From Kuschelorhynchus macadamiae (lineage: Eukaryota; Arthropoda; Insecta; Coleoptera; Curculionidae), in NCBI GenBank assembly GCA_030620095.1, contig JAUTXW010000598.1:1036001-1100000 (forward strand): a DNA stretch of 64,000 bases, written 5' to 3'. The translations under genes and the position numbers were made by a program. The notes below the pieces were generated by a model, which had not been told where the DNA came from, did no database searches, and worked only from the letters and a program-made list of their open reading frames with translations. Shown one piece after another: positions 42,281-54,381 of this stretch. Every line of letters begins with the position of its first letter. Position 1 is the stretch's first letter.

Positions 42281-42977
42281 ATAATTGTGTACCGAACCCG
42301 TCAGAAAAAAGTAACACCATTTTTTAACATGGAAAACAATTTGGTAGCCTGTAGGGACACTGAGGGAATAATGGCAGCTTTAAATATGGACTATGATCTA
42401 AAAGGCTGGAGACTTTTTATTGATTCCTCAAAAGTAACTCTTAAAGCTATGTTACTCCGTAACGGAAACAAATTGCGTTTAGTCCCAATTGATCATGCAG
42501 TCCACATGAAAGAAACGTATAGCAGTTTGAAATAGTTACTAGAGACCATACAATATGAAAGATATAAATGGAAAATTTGTGGGGATTTAAAAGTTGTGAC
42601 GATTTTGCTTGGAATGCAGCTAGGGTATATCAAATACTGCTGATTCATCTTTTGCGACAGGAAAGAAAAATGTAACCACCGCGCGATAAGTTCCCCCTGA
42701 AAATATTTTACTACCACCACTTCATATTATAAAATTGGGACTTACAAGAAACTTTGTCAAGACAATGGACAGAGAAGGCCGTGCTTTCAGTTATTTAAAA
42801 GAAAAATTCTCTAGAAACAGCGACGCTAAAATTAAAGAGAGAATATTTGTAGGTCCGCAGATTAGGAAACTTTTCGGAGATACCATACTTGAAGGCAAGG
42901 ACAAATACGCTTAGAATGCTTTTAAAATGGTTGCAAAATTTTTTTTGGGAAACATAAAAACACAAAAATTATAAAAA
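42281..42977 (+). pseudogene. Gene Z, 3' part
   Basis: Plus strand, resuming where 38245 left off: VYRTRQKKVTPFF, GWRLFIDSSKVTLKAMLLRN, DHAVHMKETYSSLK, a stop, KWKICGDLKVVTILLGMQLG, a deletion, then in a shifted frame HIIKLGLTRNFVKTMDREGR, AFSYLKEKF, KIKERIFVGPQIRKLFGD, a stop, and MVAKFFLGNIKTQKL. The invariant-looking stretches (ICGDLKV, GPQIR, HMKE) match what I remember of the uncharacterised multi-copy insect family. I see no catalytic motif that would name a function. It breaks off where LINE L7 begins. Confidence 0.65.
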
Positions 42978-42979
42978 CC

Positions 42980-43995
42980 GGTCATGGTCTTTAAAAAGTG
43001 CGCTTCTGAGCTGTCATATATTCTTACCAAGTTGTTGCAAGTTTTCTATGACAAGGGCATTTTTCCTAAAAATTGGAAATCTCTTTCCTCTGACTACAGA
43101 CCCATATATACTCTCAATTATAAGCATAGCAGAAGTATATCAATACTGATCTTTAAATTACCTTTAAGGGTTTGAACTTATCAATAACAGGCAATACGGC
43201 ATTCGCTACTAAAGATACACAGCAGATCTTCTTACTTTTGTAATTCCACGGAAAAGCTTATATTATTGCTCTCGGCATAACCAAAGCGTTTGATCTACCA
43301 TCCTACCTAGGGCCTTCCTTCAAAAACTTCAATGTTAGCATCTACCCTGTTACTCCTGCACATCAATGACCTGCTTTCTTCTACCAGCATACTTCACTTC
43401 AATATACAATTTCCCAAACCTGTCTCCAAGACTGATGGCAATAGGCGTAGAGTAATGACTATGCCTAACCTAATGTTTACTATCTCTCAATACCCACATT
43501 CAATTGAATAATCAAATGCTTGAAGCTAAAGATACCTTTAGTCTAGTTAGTATTTCTTTTTAGATTCGCTTGTATGATTACACCAAGTTAATAGCCATAC
43601 AAGCCGTATAGAAACTGTGTTTCCTCTTCCGAGCTCCAAAATACTTTTCTTCTGTCAACCTATAAACCCTTTACACTTTACACAGACCCAGCCTCAAGTA
43701 CTACTCGCATATATGGGGAGCAGCCTTTCCTTCAATCCTTATTTCTTAACATCTTCAAATCTGTTCAAATATGAGCTATTTGCCTAAATGTCGTCCAATT
43801 CTGGGCGATCTGTCCCTGTTTGGCAGATATTACCACGTTATCTTATCTGTTATCTGTTATGACCAAGGACCTCCCACTTTGTTCGTTTCTTTATTCCCAG
43901 AAGGTAGCGATTGTGGTACCAGCAAAGGTCTTTCCCTCTTCTCCTAATCTACTAATGTTTTTAGTTCCCGCATTAATAAACTTTCCCTCTCTTCA
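42980..43995 (+). pseudogene. LINE L7, decayed copy of the LINE-beta family
   Basis: Starts VMVFKKCASELSYILTKLLQ, VFYDKGIFPKNWKSLSSDYR and PIYTLNYKHS. After several frameshifts, short segments parallel LINE-beta at 34316-35345, including a region with YTLYT-like and AAFPSILI sequence near 43680 and SVQMSYLPKC near 43755. It ends around 43995. Too damaged for a continuous reading. Confidence 0.6.
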
Positions 43996-44019
43996 CTTAA
44001 ACCAATTTGCGCTATAGAT

Positions 44020-44340
44020 AAGTCATTTAAATGGGGCGCTTTCAATCGATCCAGAGAAATCAATGCTCTCCGAAACTTCCTCAACACATTTGGCAACATT
44101 GCGGATGGATGCAGGATTTTTAAAGCCTTGTCTTGTTCGATCTACTGCGTAGATATATTGATCTATTCTAGTACTTAGGTTTTCGGACTTCGCGGTCTGC
44201 TCATAAATAAAAATACTTAGTAAAAAAAGAAGTAAGATATTTTCAAAACCAAAAAATGTATCAGCATGCATCTGACAGGAATTGATATAAATTATTTGTT
44301 AATAAATTAGTGTTATATTTTTTCCAACCTAATAGGTGAT
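44020..44340. other. Interval before LINE L8
   Basis: A minus-strand frame of 82 codons (44023-44271) is present but has no similarity I recognise, so I do not call it a gene. Nothing else is seen. Confidence 0.4.
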
Positions 44341-44376
44341 TTTTTATACAGGGTATACAGGTATAAGTATGATTTT

Positions 44377-45876
44377 CCAGAAAAACTGATTGAAGTTTTT
44401 AGAGATATTAAAAATCTCAAAGCCTCGGGTTGGGATAATATTTCTGTTGGGGTGCTACTGAGGCTTCCTTACTACACTTTGATCGCCTTAGCTGAAGCTA
44501 TTAATTGGTCATTTACATGCGGAGAGTTTCCATCTGACCTGAAATTTGCTACTGTGATTCCAATTTTTAAGGGTGGTGAAACTGATGTTCTCTCCAATTT
44601 TAGGCCAATTTCCCTGCCCCCCACCTTATCTAAAGTTATAAAGAAAAAGAGGATGCTACTTTTTCTCAAAAAACACAGTATTCTTAACACACGACAATTT
44701 GGATTTCAATCATCATTGTCCACAGATGACGCCATATTCTCTCTTCTTGAAACTGTATACGAACGTCTAAATGACGGAGAGGTTGCTGCGGTGTTCTGTG
44801 ATCTATCTAAGACATTTGACTGTGTGGATCATAGAATACTTCTCAGCAAGCTTGAAGTTTATGGATTTAGGGGGAAAGCTTGTGCCTGGTTTAGTTCCTA
44901 CTTGGCTGATCGGTGTCAAATTGTAAGTTTTAAAAATGACCAGTCAGGCAAATTAAATATTGTTGCAGGTGTTCCACAGGGGTCTGTTTTGTGACCATTG
45001 ATTTTTTTGCTCTATGTTTAATGATTTGCCAAGCATTAACATACAAGGTTTGTTTACCATGTTTGCCGATGACACAACTGTTTTATGGCACCACCATGAT
45101 CCCAAACAGTCCCAACAACATGTTGTTAAGAGGAACTTGGAAATATAAAAGACTGGTGTAACTCAAACTCACTTACACTGAACATAACAAAAACCGACAT
45201 TATTTCATTTAAATGTTCAATTAGTGATGTTAGGATGGATGACCAACCAATAGACAGTTTACGTGTTAACAAGTTCTTGGGTCTCTACATAGATGATAGG
45301 CTAAAATTTGAGGAACATATTTTGAATGTGAATTCTAAGATTGCAAGGGATTGCTATGGCCTAAGAATTGTCTCTCGCGAGCTAGATTTATCAGTGGCAA
45401 AAAGTGTATATTATGCCTTGATAGAGTCACATTTACGCTATGGCTTGTGTTTCTGGGGAAGCTGCCCTAACTATGTATTAAATTCCACATTTATTATACA
45501 GAAAAGAGCAATTCGGTACTTATCTAAAGCTAGAACCCATGTTTCTTGTAGGCCTTTATTTAAATCCTTGAATATTTTGACCCTCACGTGCCTATTTATT
45601 CTTGAAACGATGTGCTTAATTCATAAAAAATTTCGTTCAGAAATCCTAACTGAAAATGCATATCCCACAAGAAGTACTCATGTATCTAGGTTACCGATTC
45701 CTTCATCAGAACTAATAAAAAAATCATTCATTTACAATGGAAGGAAAATGTTTAACAAACTGCCTTTACATATGAGAAAAATTTCTTGTGGGAGAAAATT
45801 TAGAAAGCAAGTTAAAGAACTTTTAGTTGGGAAGGCCTATTATACAGTTGACCAATATTTTACTGATAGATCTTGA
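44377..45876 (+). pseudogene. LINE L8 reverse transcriptase
   Basis: Reads LIEVFRDIKNLKASGWDNIS, SNFRPISLPPTLSKVIKK, NTRQFGFQSSLSTDDAIFSL, FCDLSKTFDCVDHRILLSKL (first catalytic Asp), then VAGVPQGSVL and a TGA at 44992. The frame resumes with LFTMFADDTTVLW (catalytic Asp pair), SLTLNITKTDIISF, and from 45235 an open 213-codon stretch: VNKFLGLYIDDRLKFEEHI, RYGLCFWGSCPNYVL, FIIQKRAIRYLSK. There are three frame breaks in the palm. It belongs to the CR1/jockey-like group and is distinct from L1/L5 and from LINE-beta. Confidence 0.85.
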
Positions 45877-46297
45877 GTGCATTTTTGCTAAATATTTTTT
45901 CTGTCTACCATATTTCTTTGACTATGTATAGTTTTACTTTTAACTTTAACGTATTTTGTTCGTCTTATCTTTTAACTGACATTGTCAATACATTTTGCGT
46001 GTTATCACTGGATTTATTGGCTTTTAAGCTCTTTTTCTGTTCTTTTTTTCTTTTTATTTTAAATTTTATATATAATTCTTTAGTTTTAATTTAGTATTTT
46101 ACAGTATATACAAAGAAGCAAGCAAACATGGTCATATCTATTTATATATTTGTGCTGATACATCTATATTTATAGTTTTTTTATTTAGCGTTGTCAATAA
46201 TACAGTTAGGTATATGTTTGTTCTAATATATCTTTTATCTTTTTTTAGCTTTGTTAATGATGCTTTTATTTTAGACAATAAAGCTTTTTTGAGTTTG
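44377..46297 (+). mobile_element. 5'-truncated LINE L8 with 11-bp target duplication
   Basis: AGTATGATTTT occurs at 44366-44376 and 46298-46308. Between them is a LINE from the start of the RT domain to a 3' UTR ending GACAATAAAGC and a TTTTTTGAGTTTGAG tail. The 5' truncation falls just before the fingers domain. Confidence 0.85.
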
Positions 46298-46383
46298 AGT
46301 ATGATTTTAAGGATTCTACAAAAATGTTATATATCTTTGGACATGATAGCTTAAAAGAAAAAAAATCTCGGTTTTTGTATATA

Positions 46384-48593
46384 CACTGTGGTCCAAATTA
46401 AATTGGAACCTTTATTATTTTTCTTATTTTTTGACCGATCTTAAAGATTTTTTGATATGTTTTAGTTGAATCATTTCTGAGTTAACTCTGATTTCTCCAC
46501 TTATTTATTTATACAGGGTGCGCAAAAAAATCGAATTTTTCTAAAACGTTGAAAGTTTTTGCAAAAATCAGCATCAATATTTCTACGATTTCATGTTAAA
46601 ATGCTTCATTGGTTTTCAGATAATGACCAGCAACTTGAAGATTTTGATTGAATTAAATTTTTAGTAGTTAATTTTTTTAAGTCGCATGCGAGAGTTATTT
46701 AATGGTCTAAAAGAATCTATAAGCTTGTATTTGCTGAAATAGGTAGGTGTTCTGAAATTTCAAAAAGAAGAGCAAAAAACAGGAATTATAAAATAATAAT
46801 ACATTTTTTATTTATTAGACTGGAGAAAATTGAACTTTAAATTATTTAATTATGAAAAGTAAATAACATCAACGACAAACTTTTTAAAAGGTTTTCGTTT
46901 TAAATCATTCTTTATTCATTTTTTTATATCATTATTTATTATTTATCATTCATTTTACTAAATTTCTACTAATTCTCGTTGTTTTAGATATTGTGTAATG
47001 TCTTTTTAAGCATTAACATATTGAACTGTGTGGTACAAAAGTCCAACTAAAAATCAAGGGAGCCTTGATTAAATTTCAAACGAAAGAAAACTGATTGATA
47101 GTGAATTTTGACAGTTTCTTTGAGATTTTGAAATATTATTCTTGCGATCTTTATAAGTTGTAATAATGCCCGTTCTTAGTTTAGAAGATAAATTGTTGAT
47201 AAAGTCCCTTAGAGAAACATTTAATTATGGAGCTAAAAAGTTAGTGGAAATTGGAAGCTTAGTATAATTAGTTACTTCTTGAAGCATTTGCGCTTAACTA
47301 ATGGTTCTGTGCGGGTAAAGCCTGGACGTGGCGGGAAAAGATCCACCAGAAGCCTTGCCAACATTGAACAAGCGAGAAACATTATTCACAATGCTCCAGC
47401 TTATGTTTCAGTAAGTTGTCGAAAAATATCTGAAACAACGAGAATTAGTAGAAGTTCAGTAGAAAGTATAATAAAGAATGACTTAAAATTAATACCTTTT
47501 AAAAAGATTTATTGTCAAAAGTTAACGGCACGGTTTATTACAAAGATTCAGGTGCCGGCGAGATATCGAAAAAATATGGTTTACCGATGAAAGAATATTC
47601 ACTCTTCGACGACAAAAAAACCCTCAAAATAACCAAGTATATTTTGCCGCTGTTATGAAAAAGAGAGGTATTCCTTTAAATCGGTTGCTAGTTGGAAAAG
47701 TGCATTTTCGGAATCGGTGATGGTTTCCGTGGAAGTTTCCATGAAGGGAAAAACCAGCATCATTTTTGTAAATGAGAACGTAAACTCTGAAGTTTACCAA
47801 CGAGAAATTTTATCTCATATGTTACCGGAAATCGAATATATTTGTGATAACTATACATTCCAACAAGAGGGTGCATATGCACATACCTCCAACAGTACCA
47901 TTTGATATTTACGAGAGAACTGCCCAGATTTTATAGAACCTCAGTCTTGGCCCCCAAACAGTCCGGATCTTAATCCAGTGGATTATACAGTATAGAGTGT
48001 TCTGGGAAGAATGGTTTACGAAGATGTGGTGATTGACACTGTTCAGGATTTAAAAGAAAGAATAATAATGTGCTGGCAAAATCTTAACCAAGAAATATTA
48101 ACAAATTTTATCGGATTATGGCGCCGAAAGCTACAAGCTGTTGTTGAAAATCAAGGTGGTCATATCCACCATCAGTCTTTATAAATTGTTGATGTTATCT
48201 ACTGTTTATAATAAAATAATTTAAAGTTCATTTTTCTCGAGTCTAATAAATAAATGTATTATTATTTTATATTTATTGTTTTTTGCTAGTTTTTTGTGCA
48301 TTTTTGAAATTTCAGAACACGCCAATCTTGATTTTAAATAGTTTAATATACTTCAGCAAAATACAAACTTATAGATTTTTTAGCCGATTAAATAACTCTC
48401 GTATGCGATTTAAATTAAAAAATTAACTATTAAAAATTTAATTTAATCACCTGTATAAAAAAATAAGTCGAGATTGTACAAGTAACTCAGAAATAATTCA
48501 ACTAAAACATATCCAAAAATATTAAAAATCGGTCAAAAAATAAGAAAAATAATAAAGTTTAAAAAAGGTTCCAATTTAATTTGGACCACAGTG
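46384..48593 (+). mobile_element. Mariner-type element F (DD37D-like)
   Basis: Starts CACTGTGGTCCAAATTAAAT after TA at 46382-46383 and ends with its reverse complement at 48593 before TA. Inverted-repeat similarity extends inward for more than 200 bp on each side (TTTTTTGACCGAT, AACTAAAACATAT). A second mirrored pair lies further in: CTGAAATTTCAAAAAG at 46751 and the TTTTTGAAATTTCAGA at 48302. The transposase is on the plus strand. 2,210 bp. Confidence 0.9.
47166..48184 (+). pseudogene. Element F transposase, several frame breaks
   Basis: Starts ATG at 47166 (MPVLSLEDKLLIKSLRETFN), hits a stop near 47265, then is open from 47279: RSLANIEQARNIIHNAPAYV and TTRISRSSVESIIKNDLKLI (HTH). A deletion leads to KIWFTDERIFTLRR (first catalytic Asp). 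After more shifts come TFQQEGAYAHTSN, where the second catalytic Asp is Glu, a stop, and WPPNSPDLNPVDYTV with the likely third Asp, 37 residues from the second position. The C-terminus is preserved (EDVVIDTVQDLKERI, LWRRKLQAVVENQGGHIHHQ) and ends at 48184. Dead. Confidence 0.85.
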
Positions 48594-48715
48594 TAGTCTT
48601 TCTTTTTTACGTTATTCCGATTTTTCCAAAAAATTGCAATTTTAGAGAATTATTCATTCGGAAACAGTTGATATAGTGTATTAAGAAATCATGGGATTAG
48701 AGCGTGTCGATTGGA

Positions 48716-49290
48716 ATTAACATCCGACGTTTCGCCTTGCACGAGGCATCTTCAGGAGTCTACTCCACGAGATCTGGGTATTGAATGAATTCGGAAAGAT
48801 TCAGGCGGGTTTTTATCTCTCTTATTGAAGTATTTCTATTGAAGGTTTTGTGTGTTCTATAGTTTTCCGTTTATAAATTCCTGGAACCGACGCTAGATCT
48901 TTGGTTTCTTTTATATTTATAATATGGCCAGTGATATGCTGGTCTTCAGCTATAGCAGATTAAACAGTTTGTTTATTTTTAATACATGGTTCATGTTCTT
49001 TAAGTCTAATGGATATTGTGCATCCTGTTTCCCCCACATATAATTCTCCACAAGAGCAATGCATTTTATATACTCCCGTTTGAAATGGTACAACATCTTT
49101 GATGTTGGGATCTCAAGCATTGTCCAATCTTCTTATGTGTATTGAAGATTGTATGTGTGTTGGACCGCCGAAGTAATCGTCCTATTTTGTCTGTAGTGTC
49201 ATGTATGTAGGGGAGAACAACACTACCTGACGGTGGCTCCTTCTCCAATTTGACACAGTCTAATCCCAAGAACATGATTTCTTCCGTTTA
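48716..49290 (-). pseudogene. Penelope-like element PLE3, GIY-YIG end
   Basis: Minus-strand remnant. At 49275 downward: VVLPYIHDTTDKIGRLLRRS and NTHTIFNTHKKIGQCL. After a frameshift at about 49110 comes the GIY-YIG-type domain: GVYKMHCSCGELYVGETGCT, then ISIRLKEHEPC and AIAEDQHITGHI. A hammerhead-like motif lies downstream at 48721-48760. The reverse transcriptase is missing. The domain order is the same as in PLE1 and PLE2, but the sequences differ, so this is a third Penelope lineage. Confidence 0.75.
48721..48760 (-). ncRNA. Degenerate hammerhead-like motif of PLE3
   Basis: On the minus strand: CTGAAGA (48749-48755), one extra base, stem II GCCT/AGGC with loop CGTGCA, then GAAA (48730-48733) and CGTC. 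Stem III is essentially absent, so cleavage is doubtful. The layout otherwise equals that of PLE1 and PLE2. Confidence 0.5.
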
Positions 49291-50289
49291 AAGTTGCTAT
49301 ACCTAGTGTGTTATTTGAAGGTCATAGAAAATAATCCTTGGATTCCAAATACTCTAAAAATATACGGGTTTTATTTAAAAAATCTGAACTTGCTGTCATG
49401 CATTTTTCTGAACAATTTCGGCACTATATTGTTGTTGTTGAATTTGAAATAAATATCTCACTATTTCGACACACATAATTAATCAATCACACATTATTCG
49501 TCATGTTTCCTAAAATTATAAAAACAGGTGTGGAATCGTTGGACGATAATTTGCGGAAAATCGACGCCCCTGATTGTAAGTGTTGGTAATATTAGTTGAT
49601 GGTCGCACCGTTAGTGTACACCTTAATCAAACGCGATTAAACGGTGGAATGCAAAGATAACGGACGATAACGCCGCTGTTATTATTAATTAGTCATTTTA
49701 TTCCGTCAGAGGCTTGCACGGTCGTTTCGAGGTGAACGTATGTGTATATACATTATATATAGTAGAAAAGGCAACAGCAACTAGATCTGGCCCGCGGTGT
49801 GGCCGAAAATTACATGTCTCTGAAGGTTTACCGTTTGCATCGTGGTTTTATGATGTCCTTTTATGTACATATATAGAACTGGCAAAGATGTTAAATATAC
49901 TAGTTACATGTGATTTTTATTCAGGTAACTAAACACGGTTAGTATCTACTATGGGTCATTTGACGAATAAATAATTGATAAATTAATTTCGGTCAAGAAA
50001 TACAGACGCCAATTCGCTTAATACATTTCTACAGGGTAGTGCGACAACATTTACTTCCAGTTTCACCTGTTTCAAGTTTCTGTAGCAACTTATTGTGGGC
50101 ATATTTCGTTCTTCGTAAAACTCGTTAATTTTGCGACGTATTACTTCTTCTTCACCTCCCTCGATCTAATTTTGAAAACTTGCCGCTATTATTTCTTTCT
50201 TTCTGTTCCTATTTTTTTTTTTCTAGAATAGGATTGTTGACAATTTTCCAAATAGGTGATTCTGGTCTGGGTCTCTTCTAAAACTTTTT
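49291..50289. other. 1-kb interval, no recognised feature
   Basis: AT-rich DNA with no clear frame or repeat. A TGTTGTTGTTG run occurs at about 49430. Confidence 0.5.
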
Positions 50290-53200
50290 GTTTCTTCATA
50301 ACTTCGCGTTCGGGTAAGGATGATGTATTTACGGCTTCAATGAATTTAGGACATTGGTTGAGGATAATGACTTTGACATGGTATTTTTGTCTGAAACGTG
50401 GCTTTCTGGTGGGGATAGCTCATCCTTATTCCAAATTCCAAATTATCAGTTTTTTAGAAAAGATCGTGAGGGCAGAGGGGGAGGAGTGGCAGTGTACGCT
50501 AAAACAGAATACGTCCTTGATATTATTACATTTGAATTTAATATAGAAGTACAGTTGGAATTCCTAGCACTTAAAGTTAAAATAGCAAATAAAACGTATG
50601 CTTTCCTCGTATTTTATAGACCACCTTCTTTGAAATTCAATAATCTTATACCAGATTTCGATAACATATTTTCTTCGTTATACCCGACTGTGGACGAAAT
50701 CTTTTGCTTGGGTGACTTTAATATTAATCTGCTGAACTTGCAAAACCCACTAACTTCTCTCTTTGAGAATTATAATCTGGAACAAATCATAGACGAACCT
50801 ACTCGAATCTGCGGAACTACAAGTACGTTGATTGACGCAATTTTTGTAACAAACCTGTCGTTAGTAACTAAAAGTGGAGTTTTGCCGGCTGATAATATTT
50901 CCGACCATAAAATTATTTATTGCGAAATGAAGTTGGGGAAATTGCCAATATGTCCTAAATTAATACAATACAGGAGTTTTAAAAATTTCAATTTCAATAT
51001 TTTTTTAAATGACATGTATAATCTACCTTGGATGAATATAATTTACGAAAATAATATTGATAATAAAATAAAAATATTTAATGAACTTATTTTAATTTTA
51101 TTTAATAAACACACTCCAATACGTGAGTCGCGACTAACTAAACCTAAAGCGCCTTGGTTAACCGAAAATATAAAAGTTTTTATGAAGCAAAGAGACAGTG
51201 CATTGCAGAAGTACAAAAGAACTAAACTTCATGATGATTGGATTAATTATAAGTACCTAAGAAATTTTACATTGGCTGAAATTAGACGAGAAAAAAAAAA
51301 GTTATTGGATACATTGTGTACAGAAAAGAACTCCCGTAAAATATGGTGTGCTGTAAAAACATTTAATATTTGCGATAACAAAAATACTTCAATTCCTTGT
51401 AGCTTGTCTGACCCTGATAAAATAAATTCTTTTTTTGCTACATTTTTACAAAATGTCTCAGACTGTGGTGAAAAGGTTAGCTATTTTGAAACGAATAAGT
51501 ACGACTAGAATTTAGGATTTTCATTCAAATTGGCAGAAATATCTGATGTTAACAAAATTTTAAATAGTGTAAATACCAACGCAACTGGGACTGATGGCGT
51601 TTCGGCATTGATGCTTAAGTATTGTAGCCCTTATATTGATCAGTTTATAACACATATAATTAACTGTTGTATAGAAGCAAGTTATTTCCCAGAGCAATGG
51701 AAAATAGCAATAGGAAAGCCTTTACCAAAAGCTTCAAATCCGAAAAATTTTAATGATTTGCGTATTATAAGTATACTTCCTTCGATATCAAAAATTTTTG
51801 AAAAAATTATGTATAATCAGATGTATGTTTATTTTGTTGATAACGGTATTATACCTAACACCCAGTGCGGATTTAGAAAGAATTTTGGTACCTCAGTAGC
51901 TCTTACTAACGTAATAGATGATATTATTCGAGCTTGTGACAATCAAATGAATAGTTTGTTAGTGCTGCTCGACTTTTCGAAGGCTTTCGACACTATTAAC
52001 CATGAGCTGCTTGTTTCTAAGTTAAAGTATTATGGCTTTCGAAATGAATCATTTCTTCTTATTAAATCGTATTTATCTAACAGATTTCAAACTATATTTT
52101 CTGGCAACAAATATTCTGATCGAGTTAGGATACTTTCTGGTGTACCTCAAGGTTCAATTTTAGGGCCGTTGCTTTTTCTTATTTATACCTCGGATATTCT
52201 AAAATCTTTAACTTTTTGCAAGGTTCAAGCATTCGCAGACGATACACAAATATATTGTAGTTTTTATTGTAATAATTACATAGAATCTGAGTCCAATATA
52301 AATCGTGATCTAAAAAATTTAAGTGAACTCTCACAGAGCAACAACTTACATTTAAATCCATCTAAATCGTGTCTTTTAATTTTTGGAAACAAAAATAAAG
52401 TGGATTTTCTGAAAAACACACTTAATATATCAATAAACGGCTCAAGACTAAATTTTGTGGATTGTGCGAAAAATTTGGGTCTATGGTTAGATACACAACT
52501 TAGATTCAGGGATCACCTAAAAAAACTTTTTCAAAAAACTTACCTGTCATTAAAAATGTTATATAATAACAGACATATACTAAATAGGAATTTAAAAAGA
52601 AATTTATGTGAATCCCTTGTTTTGTCCAATTTCAACTATTGCGACTATATTTATGGATTTTGTTTGGATCAAGAGAGTAAATCTCGTATACAAAAAGTCC
52701 AAAATGCCTGCGTGCGATTTGTGTATGGTGTGAGAAAATATGAGCATATCTCACACCTATATCGGGAAATTAACTGGCTACGAATGGATGCTCGGCGAAA
52801 TCTTCACTTTTGTACTTTTTTAATTAAAATTATTAACAACCCTGCTTCTCCTTCTTCAGTTCGACAGCGGCTGCTATTTCGTAGTGACATTCACAATGTT
52901 AATGTCAGAATGAGACATGGGTTGACTATGCCCAATCACCAGAGCGCCATTTTTCAGCGTGGATTTTCTTATAATGCTGTAAAATATTATAATTTATTAC
53001 CAGTTAATTTTTTGGATTTAAAGTTAAACGTGTTTAAATTTAAATATAAAATGCATCTTTTGAATTTGCAGAAAGGAAACTAACTATGCATTATTTTAAT
53101 TGATATTTTCAAATCCGTTCGTGAATATTGTTAGCTACATAGTTGTTTTGTATTCGGACCGGTAATTCCGTTGAAGCCAATAATATTGTGTTACTTGGAT

Positions 53201-53457
53201 ATTTGTAGCAAATTATAAACTACCCATCTTATTAATTGTTTTATTTTAAGTTTTTTTTTTATTTGAATTAGTGCTTATTGTTACATTCTCGCCAAGGAAA
53301 TATGTAAGTTAGTATTTAGTTTGTCTCTGCCTGGTTGAGTTGAGTAGCTACTGAAGCTAGACTACGCCAGGTTTTGGCAATTTAATTTTTTTTATTTACT
53401 ACATTGTATATATTTTGAAATAAAAGACATTTATTATTATTATTATTATTATTATTA
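50290..53457 (+). mobile_element. LINE L9 (jockey/CR1-like), nearly full-length ORF2
   Basis: Endonuclease and RT in one frame, a 3' UTR with AATAAAAGACA at about 53420, and a (TTA)n tail at 53431-53457. The 5' end is truncated or broken inside the endonuclease: a stop lies at 50321 and the first strands of the domain are missing. No target duplication was found by eye. Confidence 0.85.
50324..53083 (+). pseudogene. LINE L9 endonuclease-reverse transcriptase, one in-frame stop
   Basis: About 920 codons in one frame. Endonuclease (APE-type): DNDFDMVFLSETWLS, CLGDFNINLL, TSTLIDAIFVTN and NISDHKIIYCEM, the expected Glu, Asp-Phe-Asn and Ser-Asp-His motifs. A TAG at 51506-51508 interrupts the linker. 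RT: TGTDGVSALMLKYC, IISILPSISKIFEKIM, NTQCGFRKNFGTSVALTNVI, LLDFSKAFDTINHELLVSKL, LSGVPQGSILGPLLFLIY and AFADDTQIY (catalytic Asp pair). Thumb and C-terminus follow: VDCAKNLGLWLDTQLRFRDH, NYCDYIYGF, RIQKVQNACVRFVYGVRK, ending at 53083. Apart from the amber codon and the 5' break the protein is intact, so this is a young insertion. Confidence 0.9.
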
Positions 53458-53747
53458 AGTGAGCATAACAGCAAGATACGCGTGTGTTTTGTGTGTTTGT
53501 AACTACACAAGTATCTTAATCAGGTTAACTCACATGTATTGTACAACATTTTATCTACGTCCGACGCACGACTGTTAAAATACACACATATTTTTATTTA
53601 ACAAATTTTTCAAAAAGTTTAAAGCACACACACCACCGGGCAATGTCAATTTAAGTAACCTCATATTGACAGTTTTAATTTCTTTAGTCAAAATGAGTGA
53701 TTCAGAAAGAAGCATTCCTTCGGATGGTGAGTAGGAAGCATCTAGGC

Positions 53748-54349
53748 CAGCCATGTCAAACATGCGTCAATAGCCAGCGAACGAGTTGAAAACCGTTTTT
53801 GAAAGCGCGCGCCGCTGCAACAACGATTGGTATAATAAAAAGTTCAATTGTACATAGTGCCATCTATGTTTAGGAGCATGAACTACACATACTCAACGTA
53901 AAACCTAAAGCCAAACGTTATCTGGCTTGTTCCATGAACTTCTATCGCGCAAAAACACAGATGACGCTATCTGAACATTCTAGAAAGATCTCGAGAAATC
54001 ACAATCCGTATATAAGCCGTGTTCGATTTAGTTCAGTCGTTCGGAGTTTAGTCAGTTACTAGTCAGTTGCGCTAGAGTTTCGAATTTAGTTGCTCACTTA
54101 TTATTACAACACTTAACAGTACTTATTATAATTTATTTCGGATACAGTTTTCAACATGTCTCTTTCAAAACCAAGTGGAAGTAAGAGGAAACTTGTAGAT
54201 GAGCATCGTATCTTTCAAGAAAAGTGGGAATTAGAGTTTTTTTGCTGTGAAGTGAAAGAAAAAATTATTTGTTTGATTTGTAATAGTACAGTCGTGTCCC
54301 AAAAGTATATAATATAAAACGTCACTATGATATTCATAGTGACTAGATT
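53748..54349 (+). mobile_element. hAT element (hAT2), 5' part only
   Basis: CAGCCATGTCAAACATGCG at 53748 looks like a hAT terminus. About 400 bp later a coding region opens (54155). The element is cut at about 54346, where Penelope sequence begins. The 3' part was not found downstream of PLE1 within the window. Confidence 0.55.
54155..54346 (+). pseudogene. hAT2 transposase N-terminus (C2H2/BED-like finger)
   Basis: ATG at 54155: MSLSKPSGSKRKLVDEHRIF, QEKWELEFFCCEVKEK, IICLICNSTVVSQK. After a two-base shift it reads YNIKRHYDIHSD. The CxxC..HxxxH spacing and the FQEKWE..CLIC wording are those of GTF2IRD2/ZBED-like hAT transposases. Only the first ~60 residues remain before the junction with PLE1. 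Confidence 0.65.
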
Positions 54350-54381
54350 TAGAAATTAAAAATCTGTATAGCAAACGAAGT

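Noticed and set aside
44023..44271. 82-codon minus-strand frame
   Set aside because: It has one hydrophobic stretch but no similarity, no neighbours that suggest expression, and lies in decayed repeat DNA.
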